Under the pieces are notes generated by a model that was not told where the DNA came from, ran no database searches, and saw nothing but the letters and a program-made list of their open reading frames with translations. 64,000 bases of DNA from Chitinophaga sp. SYP-B3965 (GTDB lineage: Bacteria; Bacteroidota; Bacteroidia; Chitinophagales; Chitinophagaceae). Within the stretch, counting starts at the first letter, position 1; each line of letters starts with the position of its first letter. The position numbers were made by a program, and so were the translations under genes. This document shows positions 55,264 to 64,000 of the stretch, in pieces. Location: the NCBI RefSeq assembly GCF_009647655.1, contig NZ_WJFD01000001.1:2356001-2420000 (forward strand). Direction: 5' to 3'.

Positions 55264-58200
55264 ATGAAGATGTTCTATCGACCAAAATGGCTCCTGCTAT
55301 TATGCCTGCTGATATCAGGCGTTTCCATGTTTACACAGGCACAAGTTCGCATGCAGGTAACCGGCACCGTACGTACAGACGAGGGGGAACTCCTGCCCAA
55401 TGCTTCCGTTGTAGCGCTGAATGAAAAAACAAAATATACTGCCGGCGTTATTACAGACAGCAACGGCGTATTCCGTTTCTCGGGGTTGCCACAGGAAGGC
55501 AAATATTTACTCAGCGTTTCTTACATGGGCTTTGAAACACAACAGTTCAGCAACGTTCAGCTTAAACCAGGTGCTACATTAACGTACTCTGTACGCCTGA
55601 TCAAAACGGTATCTGCCCTGAACGACATCGTGGTGATAGGTTATGGCACTGCCCGGAAAAAAGATGTAGTTGGCGCTTTCAACGTGATAACGGTGAAAGA
55701 AGCCGGCGCTGTAAATGCTACCAATCCTTCGCAATTGCTTATCGGTAAAGCCGCCGGTGTACAGGTACTGCAAAGCAGTGGCAGTGCAGGTGCGGATGCA
55801 CAGATCATTATCCGCGGTACCGGTAGTTTTACGGACATCAACCCGCTGTATGTGATCGACGGCATACAGGGTACCAAAAATCTTTTTAACACCATCAATC
55901 CCCAGGATATAGAAAGCATCACTATCCTGAAAGATGCTTCTTCCACCGCTATCTATGGCTCCGCCGCCGCCAATGGTGTGGTGATCATCACCACAAAAAA
56001 AGGAAAGGCCGGGCCACCCCGCGTAAGCTTTACTTCACAATGGGGCATTGCTAAAGCCTGGAAGCAACTGGACCTGCTTAATGCAGCCCAGTATGTGGAT
56101 GCGTTGAAAGATCTGGCGGCCACCAAGAGTGCAGTACTGCCTGCCAAATTTAATACCCCGGCGGTATTACAGGATAGTACTGACTGGCAGGATGCTATTT
56201 TCCGCAATGCACTTGTATCTGAAAACGATCTGAACATCAGCGGCGGTGGTGAAAAAGTGAGCTACTCCTTATCTGCCACTTATATCAATCAACAGGCCAT
56301 CTTAACCGATGCTACCAACAAAAGGTTCCAGGCGCGTGTGGGCCTGGAAGAAAGCCTGGGGCGCTTCCGGTTTACGCAGAACCTTATATTCAGGCAGTAT
56401 GTGGGCAATGGTAATTATGCCAATATCCTTAATGCGATTCAGTACGCACCATATAAACCTGTACTGGACCCGTCTATACAGGGAGGGTATTCCATTCTCT
56501 CCAACATAGACGACTATAGCAACGCCAGCAATCCCCTGCAGGATATTGCCATGAGGAGCCAAACAAGCAAATCACTGGCTTTTTTCCCGCAGCTGTCCGC
56601 TGAAGTGCGTATCATAGACGGACTGAAATTCCGTTCTCAGTTTGCAGCAGAAGTGAACACCAGCCGGAGCAACAGTTATCAGAAACAGTACCAGTCGTCC
56701 AATTTTCTGAATCAGGCCCGCCAATCCACGCTCGTTTTTTCGGAGAACTCTTATTACATGCTGGAAAATTATTTGTCGTACGACAAAATATTGGGTAATC
56801 ACCAGTTCTCTCTGATCGCCGGGCAAAGCTATATTGATCCCGGGCAAACCAACAGTTCCGGCATCAGGGGTACGGGTCAGCCGAACGATAATATCACCAA
56901 CATTACTGTAGCTGCTTCCCAGGCTGTTACCAGCGGTTATTCCAACTACGCCCGTCCCTCTCTGATCTCTTATTACGGCCGGCTCAACTATACTTTTGAT
57001 GATAAGTATATACTGTCTGCCAGCTATCGCAGAGATGGCGCTTCCAACTTTGGTGCTAATAACCGCTTTGGCAATTTCGCCGCAGGAGGTTTGTCGTGGC
57101 GCTTTTCAGAAGAAACTTTTATTAAAAAAGCATTCCCTGTATTATCTGATGGAAAGCTGAGTGTAAGCTGGGGACAAACGGGTAACAACAATATTCCCAA
57201 CTTCCTGAACACCGCCAGAACATACCAGGGCACACCTGCAGGCGCGCTGGTATATTCCTTTGGCAGCACGGAAACATTTGTATCCGGTACTTCCATCACT
57301 ACGGTAAGCAATCCTGATCTGAAATGGGAGAAAACCAATCAGACAGATATAGGCATCGACCTGGCATTTCTAAACAACCGCCTCACGGTAGAAGCCGATT
57401 GGTATAGCCGCAAAAGTACCGGGCTGCTGGTTACCACCATGCTACCCGCCAGTATTGGTGTAAGCCCTACTGGTGCGCAACCAAGAAAAACGGTCAATGC
57501 TGCAGATGCACAAAATAAAGGCTTCGAACTCGCCATCGGTTTTAAGGATAAGATCAATCATAACTTCAGCTTTTCTGTCAATGTAAACGGATCTATTAAC
57601 CACAACGAAGTATTGTCTTTAGGAGACCAGTTTTCCGCACCTATACAGGCAGGTGCCTTTGCACCTGTACCGGCTACCACCTATACTGCTGCCGGTTATG
57701 CTATTGGTTCTTTTTATGGCTATCGCTTAGATCATGTGGCTAAAGATGCAGCAGAAGTAGCGGCCCTTGATCTGGAAGCCCAGAAGAAAACAGGTATGCC
57801 CAATGCTAAATACCAGGATGGATTATTACCGGGAGATTTTATCTATAAAGACATTGACGGCGATGGCGTAGTTACCGCAAAGGACCAGGAAGTATTAGGC
57901 AATGCTATTCCAAAATATATTTATGGCATCAATGCCGGCATCACGTATAAAAACTTTGACCTCAACCTGGTGTTATCCGGTATCAGTGGATTGAAACTCC
58001 TCAATGGCTTAAAATTAAATACCAGCGCTATGGCCACTGGTCATAATGCATCTACCGAGCTCCTTAACAGATGGCGCAAACCCGGTGATGTAGCGGCTTT
58101 GCCCAGGTTAGGTCAGAATGCCACCGGCAGTGGTAACCTCCGCCCATCAGACTGGTGGCTGGAAGATGGCAGTTACCTGCGTTTGAGGAACATTACCATT

Positions 58201-58416
58201 GGTTACAGCGCTCCCTCCACGATGTTAAGCAATATCACCAAAGGCACCGTTAAATCACTCCGCATTTATGTGGCTGCGCAAAACCTGATCACCCTCACTA
58301 ATTATACCGGCTACGATCCGGAAGTGGTGGGCGACTACATTTTTGCGCGTGGTATTGACCAGGGCCAGGTGCCGCAGCCAAGAACACTCCTGGCAGGTAT
58401 TCAATTAGGGTTTTAA
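55264..58416 (+). CDS. SusC/RagA-family TonB-dependent transporter lacking an STN domain
   Basis: A 1050-residue transporter. A signal peptide (to about residue 27, ending TQAQ) is followed at once by the carboxypeptidase-regulatory-like domain (VTGTVRTDEGELLPNASVV), the plug (GYGTARKKDVVGAFNVIT; ILKDASSTAIYGSAAANGV) and the barrel ending LGF. It is shorter than the STN-bearing SusC proteins here because the STN module is absent, although a sigma/FecR pair sits directly upstream. The downstream GH74-like protein suggests a beta-glucan or xyloglucan oligosaccharide as ligand. Confidence 0.93.
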   Translation: MKMFYRPKWLLLLCLLISGVSMFTQAQVRMQVTGTVRTDEGELLPNASVVALNEKTKYTAGVITDSNGVFRFSGLPQEGKYLLSVSYMGFETQQFSNVQLKPGATLTYSVRLIKTVSALNDIVVIGYGTARKKDVVGAFNVITVKEAGAVNATNPSQLLIGKAAGVQVLQSSGSAGADAQIIIRGTGSFTDINPLYVIDGIQGTKNLFNTINPQDIESITILKDASSTAIYGSAAANGVVIITTKKGKAGPPRVSFTSQWGIAKAWKQLDLLNAAQYVDALKDLAATKSAVLPAKFNTPAVLQDSTDWQDAIFRNALVSENDLNISGGGEKVSYSLSATYINQQAILTDATNKRFQARVGLEESLGRFRFTQNLIFRQYVGNGNYANILNAIQYAPYKPVLDPSIQGGYSILSNIDDYSNASNPLQDIAMRSQTSKSLAFFPQLSAEVRIIDGLKFRSQFAAEVNTSRSNSYQKQYQSSNFLNQARQSTLVFSENSYYMLENYLSYDKILGNHQFSLIAGQSYIDPGQTNSSGIRGTGQPNDNITNITVAASQAVTSGYSNYARPSLISYYGRLNYTFDDKYILSASYRRDGASNFGANNRFGNFAAGGLSWRFSEETFIKKAFPVLSDGKLSVSWGQTGNNNIPNFLNTARTYQGTPAGALVYSFGSTETFVSGTSITTVSNPDLKWEKTNQTDIGIDLAFLNNRLTVEADWYSRKSTGLLVTTMLPASIGVSPTGAQPRKTVNAADAQNKGFELAIGFKDKINHNFSFSVNVNGSINHNEVLSLGDQFSAPIQAGAFAPVPATTYTAAGYAIGSFYGYRLDHVAKDAAEVAALDLEAQKKTGMPNAKYQDGLLPGDFIYKDIDGDGVVTAKDQEVLGNAIPKYIYGINAGITYKNFDLNLVLSGISGLKLLNGLKLNTSAMATGHNASTELLNRWRKPGDVAALPRLGQNATGSGNLRPSDWWLEDGSYLRLRNITIGYSAPSTMLSNITKGTVKSLRIYVAAQNLITLTNYTGYDPEVVGDYIFARGIDQGQVPQPRTLLAGIQLGF

Positions 58417-58433
58417 TTGTTAAAAACGATTTT

Positions 58434-60038
58434 ATGAAGAAGTATATATATCAATTGCTGATGATAGCCGTGCTGATGACCATGGCGCCCGGATGCAGCA
58501 AGAGCCGCCTTGACCTGGTAGATCAGAGTGCCTATGCGTATGAAACTTATTTTAACAATACCACTGCGCTGAACCAGGCCACGGTTGCCAGTTACGCCAC
58601 ACTGCTCCATCCCGGACTATGGGCCAGGGAGTACTACTATATTTTTGATCTGATGGGGCATGATGCCAAACGTGCCAGTTTTTTGCTGGGTGCAGAACAG
58701 GAACTGGGCGATTATAGCTTTGGTACCAACAACGCCAATCTTAGCTCGTTATGGCTCTCCCTGTACCGGATGATCTTCAGGACCAACCTGGTGATAGACC
58801 GGGCTGCCGCCTGGAATCCCACCGCTACTGTGGATCGTGCTAAACTAAATCAGTACCTCGCGGAAGTAAAGTTCCTGCGTGCGTACGCTTACTTTCACCT
58901 GGTAGTATTATGGGGAGATGTGCCGCTGTACATCGATTATCAAACCACGCTTAATAACAACTACCTGAGCCGCAGCCCTGCTGCTGATGTGTGGAAGCAA
59001 ATAGAAAAAGATCTTACAGAAGCACAGGCTACAGCGGAATTACCTACTGTATATCCCACTGCGGAATTAGGTAGAGCCACCAAAGGCGCCGTGACGGCCC
59101 TGCTCGGCAAGGTGTACCTGTACCAGAAAAAATGGGGACCTGCACAAACGGAACTCGAAAAACTGATGGGTGCACCCTACACCTACAAACTCGATGTTTC
59201 CTACGACAATGTTTTCAGCACCACTAATCAGAACACACCGGAAAATATTTTCCAGATCATGAACCAGCAGTGGACAGACTGGGCCATTGGTTCTCCTTAT
59301 TATATGTTTGGCAACGGAGCAGAACAGGTAGGTAAACAAACACATAGCGGTCGTGCCATGGAGTATGGCTTTAACGATAACTGGAAGAATGTATACATCA
59401 GTAACGCTGCGGTTAAAGCATTCACTTATACCCATCCTGTAACCGGCCTGCCGTATACCGATCCCCGCGCCAAATCCACCTTCTACGGCACTGCTGCTTC
59501 CGGTGGCGAAACGGTTTTCTGCCAGCAATGCCCCGGTGGAGTAAAGAACTATCCTTTTGATGCTGCCGATCCCCAGGGAGATTATCGCTGGAAGAAATAC
59601 GAGTACTATCATCTCGTGGAAAAATACGGAGATCCTAAAAGTCCTATCAACGGGCAGGTGATCCGCCTCGCAGATGTGATGCTGATGCTGGCTGAAGCAC
59701 AGATCCAGCAAAACAATACAGGCAATGCACCGCTGGCGCTGATAGACAGTGTTCGTTCCCGCTCCGGCGCATTTTTATATACCAGCCTGGGCGATAAAAC
59801 AAATGCCATGAACATACTGATGCGTGAACGTCAGCTTGAATTATGCGGCGAGCAATCCCGGTATTTCGACCTGTTGCGCTGGGGTATTATCAAACAAACC
59901 ATCAACGCAGAAAAAGCCGCAGAACCAGGAACGGGTACACAGCCCTTCCAGGATAAACATCTCTTATTCCCCATTCCTGATGCAGAAAAAAATTATAATC
60001 CTAACGTAGCTAAGGCCATCAACAACGGCTGGAATTGA
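58434..60038 (+). CDS. SusD/RagB-family nutrient-binding lipoprotein
   Basis: A 534-residue lipoprotein (lipobox APGC near residue 21). SusD motifs include EVKFLRAYAYFHLVVLWGDVPLYI around residue 150, RLADVMLMLAEAQIQQN around residue 410 and the C-terminal MRERQLELCGEQSRYFDLLRWG signature. It caps the preceding SusC (17-bp gap). The large GH74-like gene follows after 53 bp, in the same direction. Confidence 0.93.
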   Translation: MKKYIYQLLMIAVLMTMAPGCSKSRLDLVDQSAYAYETYFNNTTALNQATVASYATLLHPGLWAREYYYIFDLMGHDAKRASFLLGAEQELGDYSFGTNNANLSSLWLSLYRMIFRTNLVIDRAAAWNPTATVDRAKLNQYLAEVKFLRAYAYFHLVVLWGDVPLYIDYQTTLNNNYLSRSPAADVWKQIEKDLTEAQATAELPTVYPTAELGRATKGAVTALLGKVYLYQKKWGPAQTELEKLMGAPYTYKLDVSYDNVFSTTNQNTPENIFQIMNQQWTDWAIGSPYYMFGNGAEQVGKQTHSGRAMEYGFNDNWKNVYISNAAVKAFTYTHPVTGLPYTDPRAKSTFYGTAASGGETVFCQQCPGGVKNYPFDAADPQGDYRWKKYEYYHLVEKYGDPKSPINGQVIRLADVMLMLAEAQIQQNNTGNAPLALIDSVRSRSGAFLYTSLGDKTNAMNILMRERQLELCGEQSRYFDLLRWGIIKQTINAEKAAEPGTGTQPFQDKHLLFPIPDAEKNYNPNVAKAINNGWN

Positions 60039-60091
60039 TCAAAGACACAGCATGTATCAGGGATAGTTTACATAATCCTAAATAATTCCAC

Positions 60092-63000
60092 ATGAAAAAG
60101 ATTTGCTACACCCTATTACTCACCATTTTTTACCTCATCACCCCACCAGGTATACGTGCGCAAACGTATACCTGGAACCAGGTCCGTATAGGCGGATCCG
60201 GTGCACTGCCCTCTTTTGTGGCGCATCCTTTGGTACCTGATCTTTATTTCATCACCACGGACGTAGGTACTCCCTATCGCTGGAATAAGGACCTGCAAAA
60301 GTGGGAGCATTTAATGTTATTTAAAAAAATACCGATCAATTACTGGAGCTGGGAATTTCACCAGCGTTGTGGCAGCATTGCCGTAGACCCCAGTGATGCC
60401 ACTGGTAACATTCTTTATGCCACCGTAGAGAACGGTGCCGGTTCCGGGCCTGGTAAAGGTTCAAGCACGATAGGCACCATCCTGAAAAGCACCGATAGGG
60501 GCGACAACTGGACGGACCTTAACGTTCCCATCGCCGTACACCCTAACAGCACACAGTCATTCGGTGATCGTATACAGGTAGATCCCGCCAACAGTAATCA
60601 TGTGTGGGTTGTAACAGACGCGCATGGCGCTTTGAAAACGCAAAATGCCGGTACCAGCTGGACACCCGTAAGCGCCATCGCCACATCTGCTTATTGCTCT
60701 TTTATTCTTTTCGACAAAAGCTCCGGCACTGTTCCTGTAAACAGCCAGACTGTTACCAAACGGATCTATATTGGCCGGCAGGCAGGTGTATATGCATCAG
60801 AAGACGGTGGTATTTCTTTCACGCTGATGAGCAACAGTCCTGCTTATCCTATCCGGGCCACCATTCACGCAGATGGAACGCTGTATGTATCTGCCGGGAC
60901 CGAGAATCAACAAAAGGGCGTATACAAGTATAAGAATGGTGGCTGGCAGAACATCTCTCCTGTAACTTTAGAGCCAGATCCTGATCCGAATAAAAACGAC
61001 AGGTTCTTCATTAAAGTTGCCGTGAATCCCGCCAATTCAGATGATATCATTGTAGGTACCCGCGGTACCTGGCAAAAGGACCCTTATTATATTTCAAGGC
61101 AGGGCGGTGCGCCTGGCTCCTACTCACCGGGACAGATCAGTCGTGATAATTCGGAAGCGCCGCATTCAAAAAATGATGGTTTGCCGTTCAACGCCCCGGG
61201 CCATAATTCCTATGGCTTCCACTGGGATCCTTTTTATCCCAATCGTGTATGGATCAACGATATGCTGGACATACTTTCCACAGATAATATCTTTGCAACA
61301 CCTGCCAACTGGAAGATACGCGTGGTAGGTCTGGAAGAGATCATGGTAACAGGTCCGCTCGTAGCTCCTCCCAGTGGTAAGAACCAACTGTTATCCGTTA
61401 CCGCAGATGTTGGAGGTGCTCACCACCGTTCCCTTACGGAGCCATTGAACCAGGGTAACGTTGCCAATACTGCTTTGTTCACCAATATCTTCAACGCCTT
61501 TAACATGACGGGCGTAGCCTTCCAGTACAACGATCCTGAGTTTGTTGTGCGCGTTGGCTGCGACGGCCCGGCCACTAACGAAGTGAGTTATTCGCGTGCA
61601 GGTTACTCCACCAATGGCGGAGATACTTATACCCTCTTCCCACAATCACCCGGCATACGCGGGCGTGTAGCCGTGTCTGCTAACCGCAGGAATATACTAT
61701 GGCTTACACAAATGGATGGTAACAGTCCCGGTAACGTGTACTGGTCAGAAAACCTGGGTACCAGTTGGCAAAAGTCCACCGGCGTTTCCGCCGGCATCTT
61801 ACCTGCGGGCCCGCAGTGGAACCTGTATCCCGGACAAAATCATCTTGCAGCGGATAAAGTGAATGGCGACTATTTCTATGTATGGGACCGCGGTTCGTTT
61901 TATGTAAGCTCCAATGGTGGGAAGGCATTCGTGAAAACAGACGCCGAAGGCCTCACGGCCAATGCAGGCAGTAACCCGAACGGTTCATCTTATGCCACCA
62001 CTTCCAATGTTGAGGTAACACCCGGGAAAACCGGCGATGTGTGGATAGCTTTTCACAATGAAGCATATCCTCAATTCAGCGGACTCTTTCATACAACAGA
62101 TACAGGCAGAACATTCAGCAAAGTAGGCGGTGAAAGTTTCAAGCCCAAATGGATAGCCGCCGCGATGTCCGACACAACGGTGAATGCGCACCTCGCTTTG
62201 TATGTGACCAGCCAGGCTATTCCTATCAATGGCATTAACTATGGCGCCTTCCGCTCAGACGATACCGGGCGTACCTGGCAGACCATTTTAGACAGGCTGC
62301 CGGGCGTTGCACCCAATATAACGGCAGACAATAAGGGAAGGATGTTTATTTCTGCTCACGGGAATGGCATCTTTTTTGGCAGCCCGGTATCGGGCCCCGT
62401 TCAGTCCGTGGACATTATCAATCCTGCATCAGATACACTGGTGAAAGGATATACTGTCAATCTGAATTTCAAACTCACACCCACCTATCCCACTAATCCG
62501 GCCATTACCTGGAGCTCTTCCGATACCACTATTGCAAAAGTGGACCCCTTCGGGAAAGTGAGTGGCATCAACAACGGTACTGCCACCATCACCCTTACAT
62601 CGGTGGATGGCGGTAAAACGGATACACAACGCATTGTTGTGATCCCTCCGACCATCTCCACCGGCATTACGATAGATAGTGTTGTTTATGGCACCATCAA
62701 TACACCCAAGCAGCTCAGTTTCACTATTGTGCCTGCCAACACCACCAACAAAACCCTTACCTGGTCTGTGGCAGACGGTACCGTTGCGAGCGTGGATGCC
62801 AACGGTGTAGTGAGAGGTCTGAAACTGGATACCACCACCCTCATTGTTACCGCAGCAGACGGTGGCTTCTCCAAAACCGTGCAGTTGATCGTGAACACTA
62901 TTGTGACAGCTATCAATGCAGGCACTAATGCGACTCCTTATCAGAATACCATCATTGGCCAGTATGTACCCGAAGGTGCGGCCAACACAGCCGGGCTCTG

Positions 63001-64000
63001 GCATGCCGGATACACGGGTAATAACAGCATCACTGCGACGGTGGACCTGAGCCAGGTAACGGAACCTGCACCCCGCGATGTATACAAATACATGCGCATC
63101 TCCAGGAATAACGTTACGCAGATGCGTTACTATCTGCGCAACCTGATCCCCAACGCCAACTATGCGGTACGCCTGCATTTCATAGAACCAAGCAATACAG
63201 AAAAGGCGAATCGCATCTTCAGTGTAAAGACCATCAGCGGCGACAGCCTGATCAACTTTAATCCTTACGCAGCGGCCGGCAATAAACTGAACACCGTTGT
63301 AACGCGCACCCTTGAAGCGAAAGCAAATAGTTCAGGCGTGATAGAAGTATGGTTCTATCCCAAAGTTGCTGCAAACGATCCACACAGTGCTTCCATAGCA
63401 GCCCTTGAGGCGCGTATCATTCCGCTCCAGGGGATCAGTATCCATTCGGACAGCAGCAACCTCTACGTAAGCTATACGGACACCCTGAAGCTGACCACCA
63501 CGCCGGTGAATGCTACCAACCGGAACATGGTATATACTTCTTCCAACCAGGCTGTTGCTACAGTAGACCTTAACGGCATAGTAACAGGAAGATCCGCGGG
63601 AACGGTTACGATCACTGCAACGTCTTCCGAAAGTGGCTTTACGGCTACCAAAAACTATAATGTCATTTATATTCCCGTTACATCTTTAACGCTGGATACT
63701 TCATCAGCCAATGTGTTTGTTGGATTAACAACCCAGCTGAATGCCACCATTGCTCCGGCGAAAGCCAGCAATAAAGGGGTGGTATGGACGTCTTCAGACA
63801 CCCTGCTGGCTAAAGTAAACAGCAACGGCACCATCACCGGTATTAAACAAGGCGACGTTATCATAAAAGCCACATCGGCTGATAACCCGGCTATTTATGC
63901 GCAGGCCAATGTGCATGTGGCCAATGTATTAGCTACCAGCCTTACGCTGACTCCGTCCACTGCCATCATTGGGGCCGGCGATACGTTGCTGGTGAGATAT
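60092..64000 (+). CDS. Very large secreted GH74-like propeller with BIG2 and malectin-like modules (3' end outside window)
   Basis: The reading frame is open from the ATG at 60092 to the window edge: 1303 codons with no stop. The signal peptide ends at about residue 25. Residues about 26-770 form a BNR/GH74-type double propeller; the opening YFITTDVGTPYRWNKD...W and AVDPSD follow the xyloglucanase pattern, whose Asp nucleophile lies in that first motif, and Asp-box-like turns (KSTDRGDNW, TQNAGTSW) recur. Two BIG2 Ig-like domains follow (about 770-940), then a malectin-like domain (about 940-1110), then at least three more BIG2 repeats. It is probably a surface endo- or exo-glucanase feeding the SusC/SusD pair. 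Catalysis is not proven. Confidence 0.75.
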   Translation, partial: MKKICYTLLLTIFYLITPPGIRAQTYTWNQVRIGGSGALPSFVAHPLVPDLYFITTDVGTPYRWNKDLQKWEHLMLFKKIPINYWSWEFHQRCGSIAVDPSDATGNILYATVENGAGSGPGKGSSTIGTILKSTDRGDNWTDLNVPIAVHPNSTQSFGDRIQVDPANSNHVWVVTDAHGALKTQNAGTSWTPVSAIATSAYCSFILFDKSSGTVPVNSQTVTKRIYIGRQAGVYASEDGGISFTLMSNSPAYPIRATIHADGTLYVSAGTENQQKGVYKYKNGGWQNISPVTLEPDPDPNKNDRFFIKVAVNPANSDDIIVGTRGTWQKDPYYISRQGGAPGSYSPGQISRDNSEAPHSKNDGLPFNAPGHNSYGFHWDPFYPNRVWINDMLDILSTDNIFATPANWKIRVVGLEEIMVTGPLVAPPSGKNQLLSVTADVGGAHHRSLTEPLNQGNVANTALFTNIFNAFNMTGVAFQYNDPEFVVRVGCDGPATNEVSYSRAGYSTNGGDTYTLFPQSPGIRGRVAVSANRRNILWLTQMDGNSPGNVYWSENLGTSWQKSTGVSAGILPAGPQWNLYPGQNHLAADKVNGDYFYVWDRGSFYVSSNGGKAFVKTDAEGLTANAGSNPNGSSYATTSNVEVTPGKTGDVWIAFHNEAYPQFSGLFHTTDTGRTFSKVGGESFKPKWIAAAMSDTTVNAHLALYVTSQAIPINGINYGAFRSDDTGRTWQTILDRLPGVAPNITADNKGRMFISAHGNGIFFGSPVSGPVQSVDIINPASDTLVKGYTVNLNFKLTPTYPTNPAITWSSSDTTIAKVDPFGKVSGINNGTATITLTSVDGGKTDTQRIVVIPPTISTGITIDSVVYGTINTPKQLSFTIVPANTTNKTLTWSVADGTVASVDANGVVRGLKLDTTTLIVTAADGGFSKTVQLIVNTIVTAINAGTNATPYQNTIIGQYVPEGAANTAGLWHAGYTGNNSITATVDLSQVTEPAPRDVYKYMRISRNNVTQMRYYLRNLIPNANYAVRLHFIEPSNTEKANRIFSVKTISGDSLINFNPYAAAGNKLNTVVTRTLEAKANSSGVIEVWFYPKVAANDPHSASIAALEARIIPLQGISIHSDSSNLYVSYTDTLKLTTTPVNATNRNMVYTSSNQAVATVDLNGIVTGRSAGTVTITATSSESGFTATKNYNVIYIPVTSLTLDTSSANVFVGLTTQLNATIAPAKASNKGVVWTSSDTLLAKVNSNGTITGIKQGDVIIKATSADNPAIYAQANVHVANVLATSLTLTPSTAIIGAGDTLLVRY

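Noticed and set aside
62429-63178. A 249-residue minus-strand reading frame
   Set aside because: It is antisense to the BIG2/malectin part of the GH74-like gene, whose frame is continuous, and has no recognisable domain or start context.
1-64000. CRISPR arrays, tRNA or rRNA genes, IS elements, integrases, phage genes
   Set aside because: I found no regularly spaced repeats, cloverleaf or rRNA-like stretches, transposase or recombinase motifs in any frame.

Overview
The window comes from a Bacteroidota chromosome and looks most like a Chitinophaga-type soil glycan degrader. This is inferred from gene content: four SusC/SusD outer-membrane pairs, four ECF sigma/FecR-type anti-sigma pairs, many secreted lipoproteins with the family's lipobox, GH74- and GH65-like enzymes, very weak ribosome-binding sites, and one good TTTG / TAnnTTTG promoter. 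I saw no phage, insertion sequence, CRISPR array, rRNA or tRNA. Nearly all of the DNA is coding.

Layout. 1-1198: the cut 5' end of a lipoprotein gene, a small possible gene remnant and a small membrane protein. 1219-7988: a minus-strand fecR-susC-susD unit ending in a hairpin terminator, with its likely ECF sigma gene divergent from fecR. 7993-10365: an orphan MacB/FtsX-type permease. 10592-23860 (perhaps to 24305): a 13-kb plus-strand unit of sigma, fecR, susC, susD, a DUF3823 lipoprotein, a large PVC-type c-type cytochrome/dehydrogenase-like protein, an FG-GAP protein and a cytoplasmic TIM-barrel sugar epimerase. No classical glycoside hydrolase is present there, so an oxidative route for the sugar is suggested. 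24362-25447: a lone AT-rich DUF1016 (YhcG-type) nuclease. 25565-29831: D-galactonate catabolism (dgoK, an ACS-family transporter, dgoD, dgoA) behind a small cysteine-rich protein.

29886-35217 (minus): an MFS transporter with its own promoter, then a siderophore-type TonB receptor with STN domain, its FecR and its sigma factor. 35409-37052: a DHFR/RibD-like reductase, a small serine hydrolase and a secreted protein of unknown role. 37326-44536: a SusC/SusD pair with no sigma/FecR, then a strong hairpin and a GH65-like glycosidase.

44585-53467 is the most distinctive region. A textbook cobalamin riboswitch precedes BtuB, a BtuG-like surface propeller lipoprotein, a PKD lipoprotein, a DUF4465 lipoprotein, a second PKD lipoprotein paralogous to the first, and a second BtuG-like propeller. 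A strong terminator closes the unit. This is an expanded surface vitamin B12 capture operon. A perfect 15-bp inverted repeat brackets the DUF4465 gene.

53524-64000: an ECF sigma/FecR pair, a SusC that lacks the STN signalling domain, a SusD, and the first 1303 codons of a very large secreted GH74-like propeller with BIG2 and malectin-like modules that runs off the window.

Together the genes describe TonB-powered uptake of glycans, iron-siderophore and B12, each under its own trans-envelope or riboswitch control, plus downstream cytoplasmic sugar-acid metabolism.
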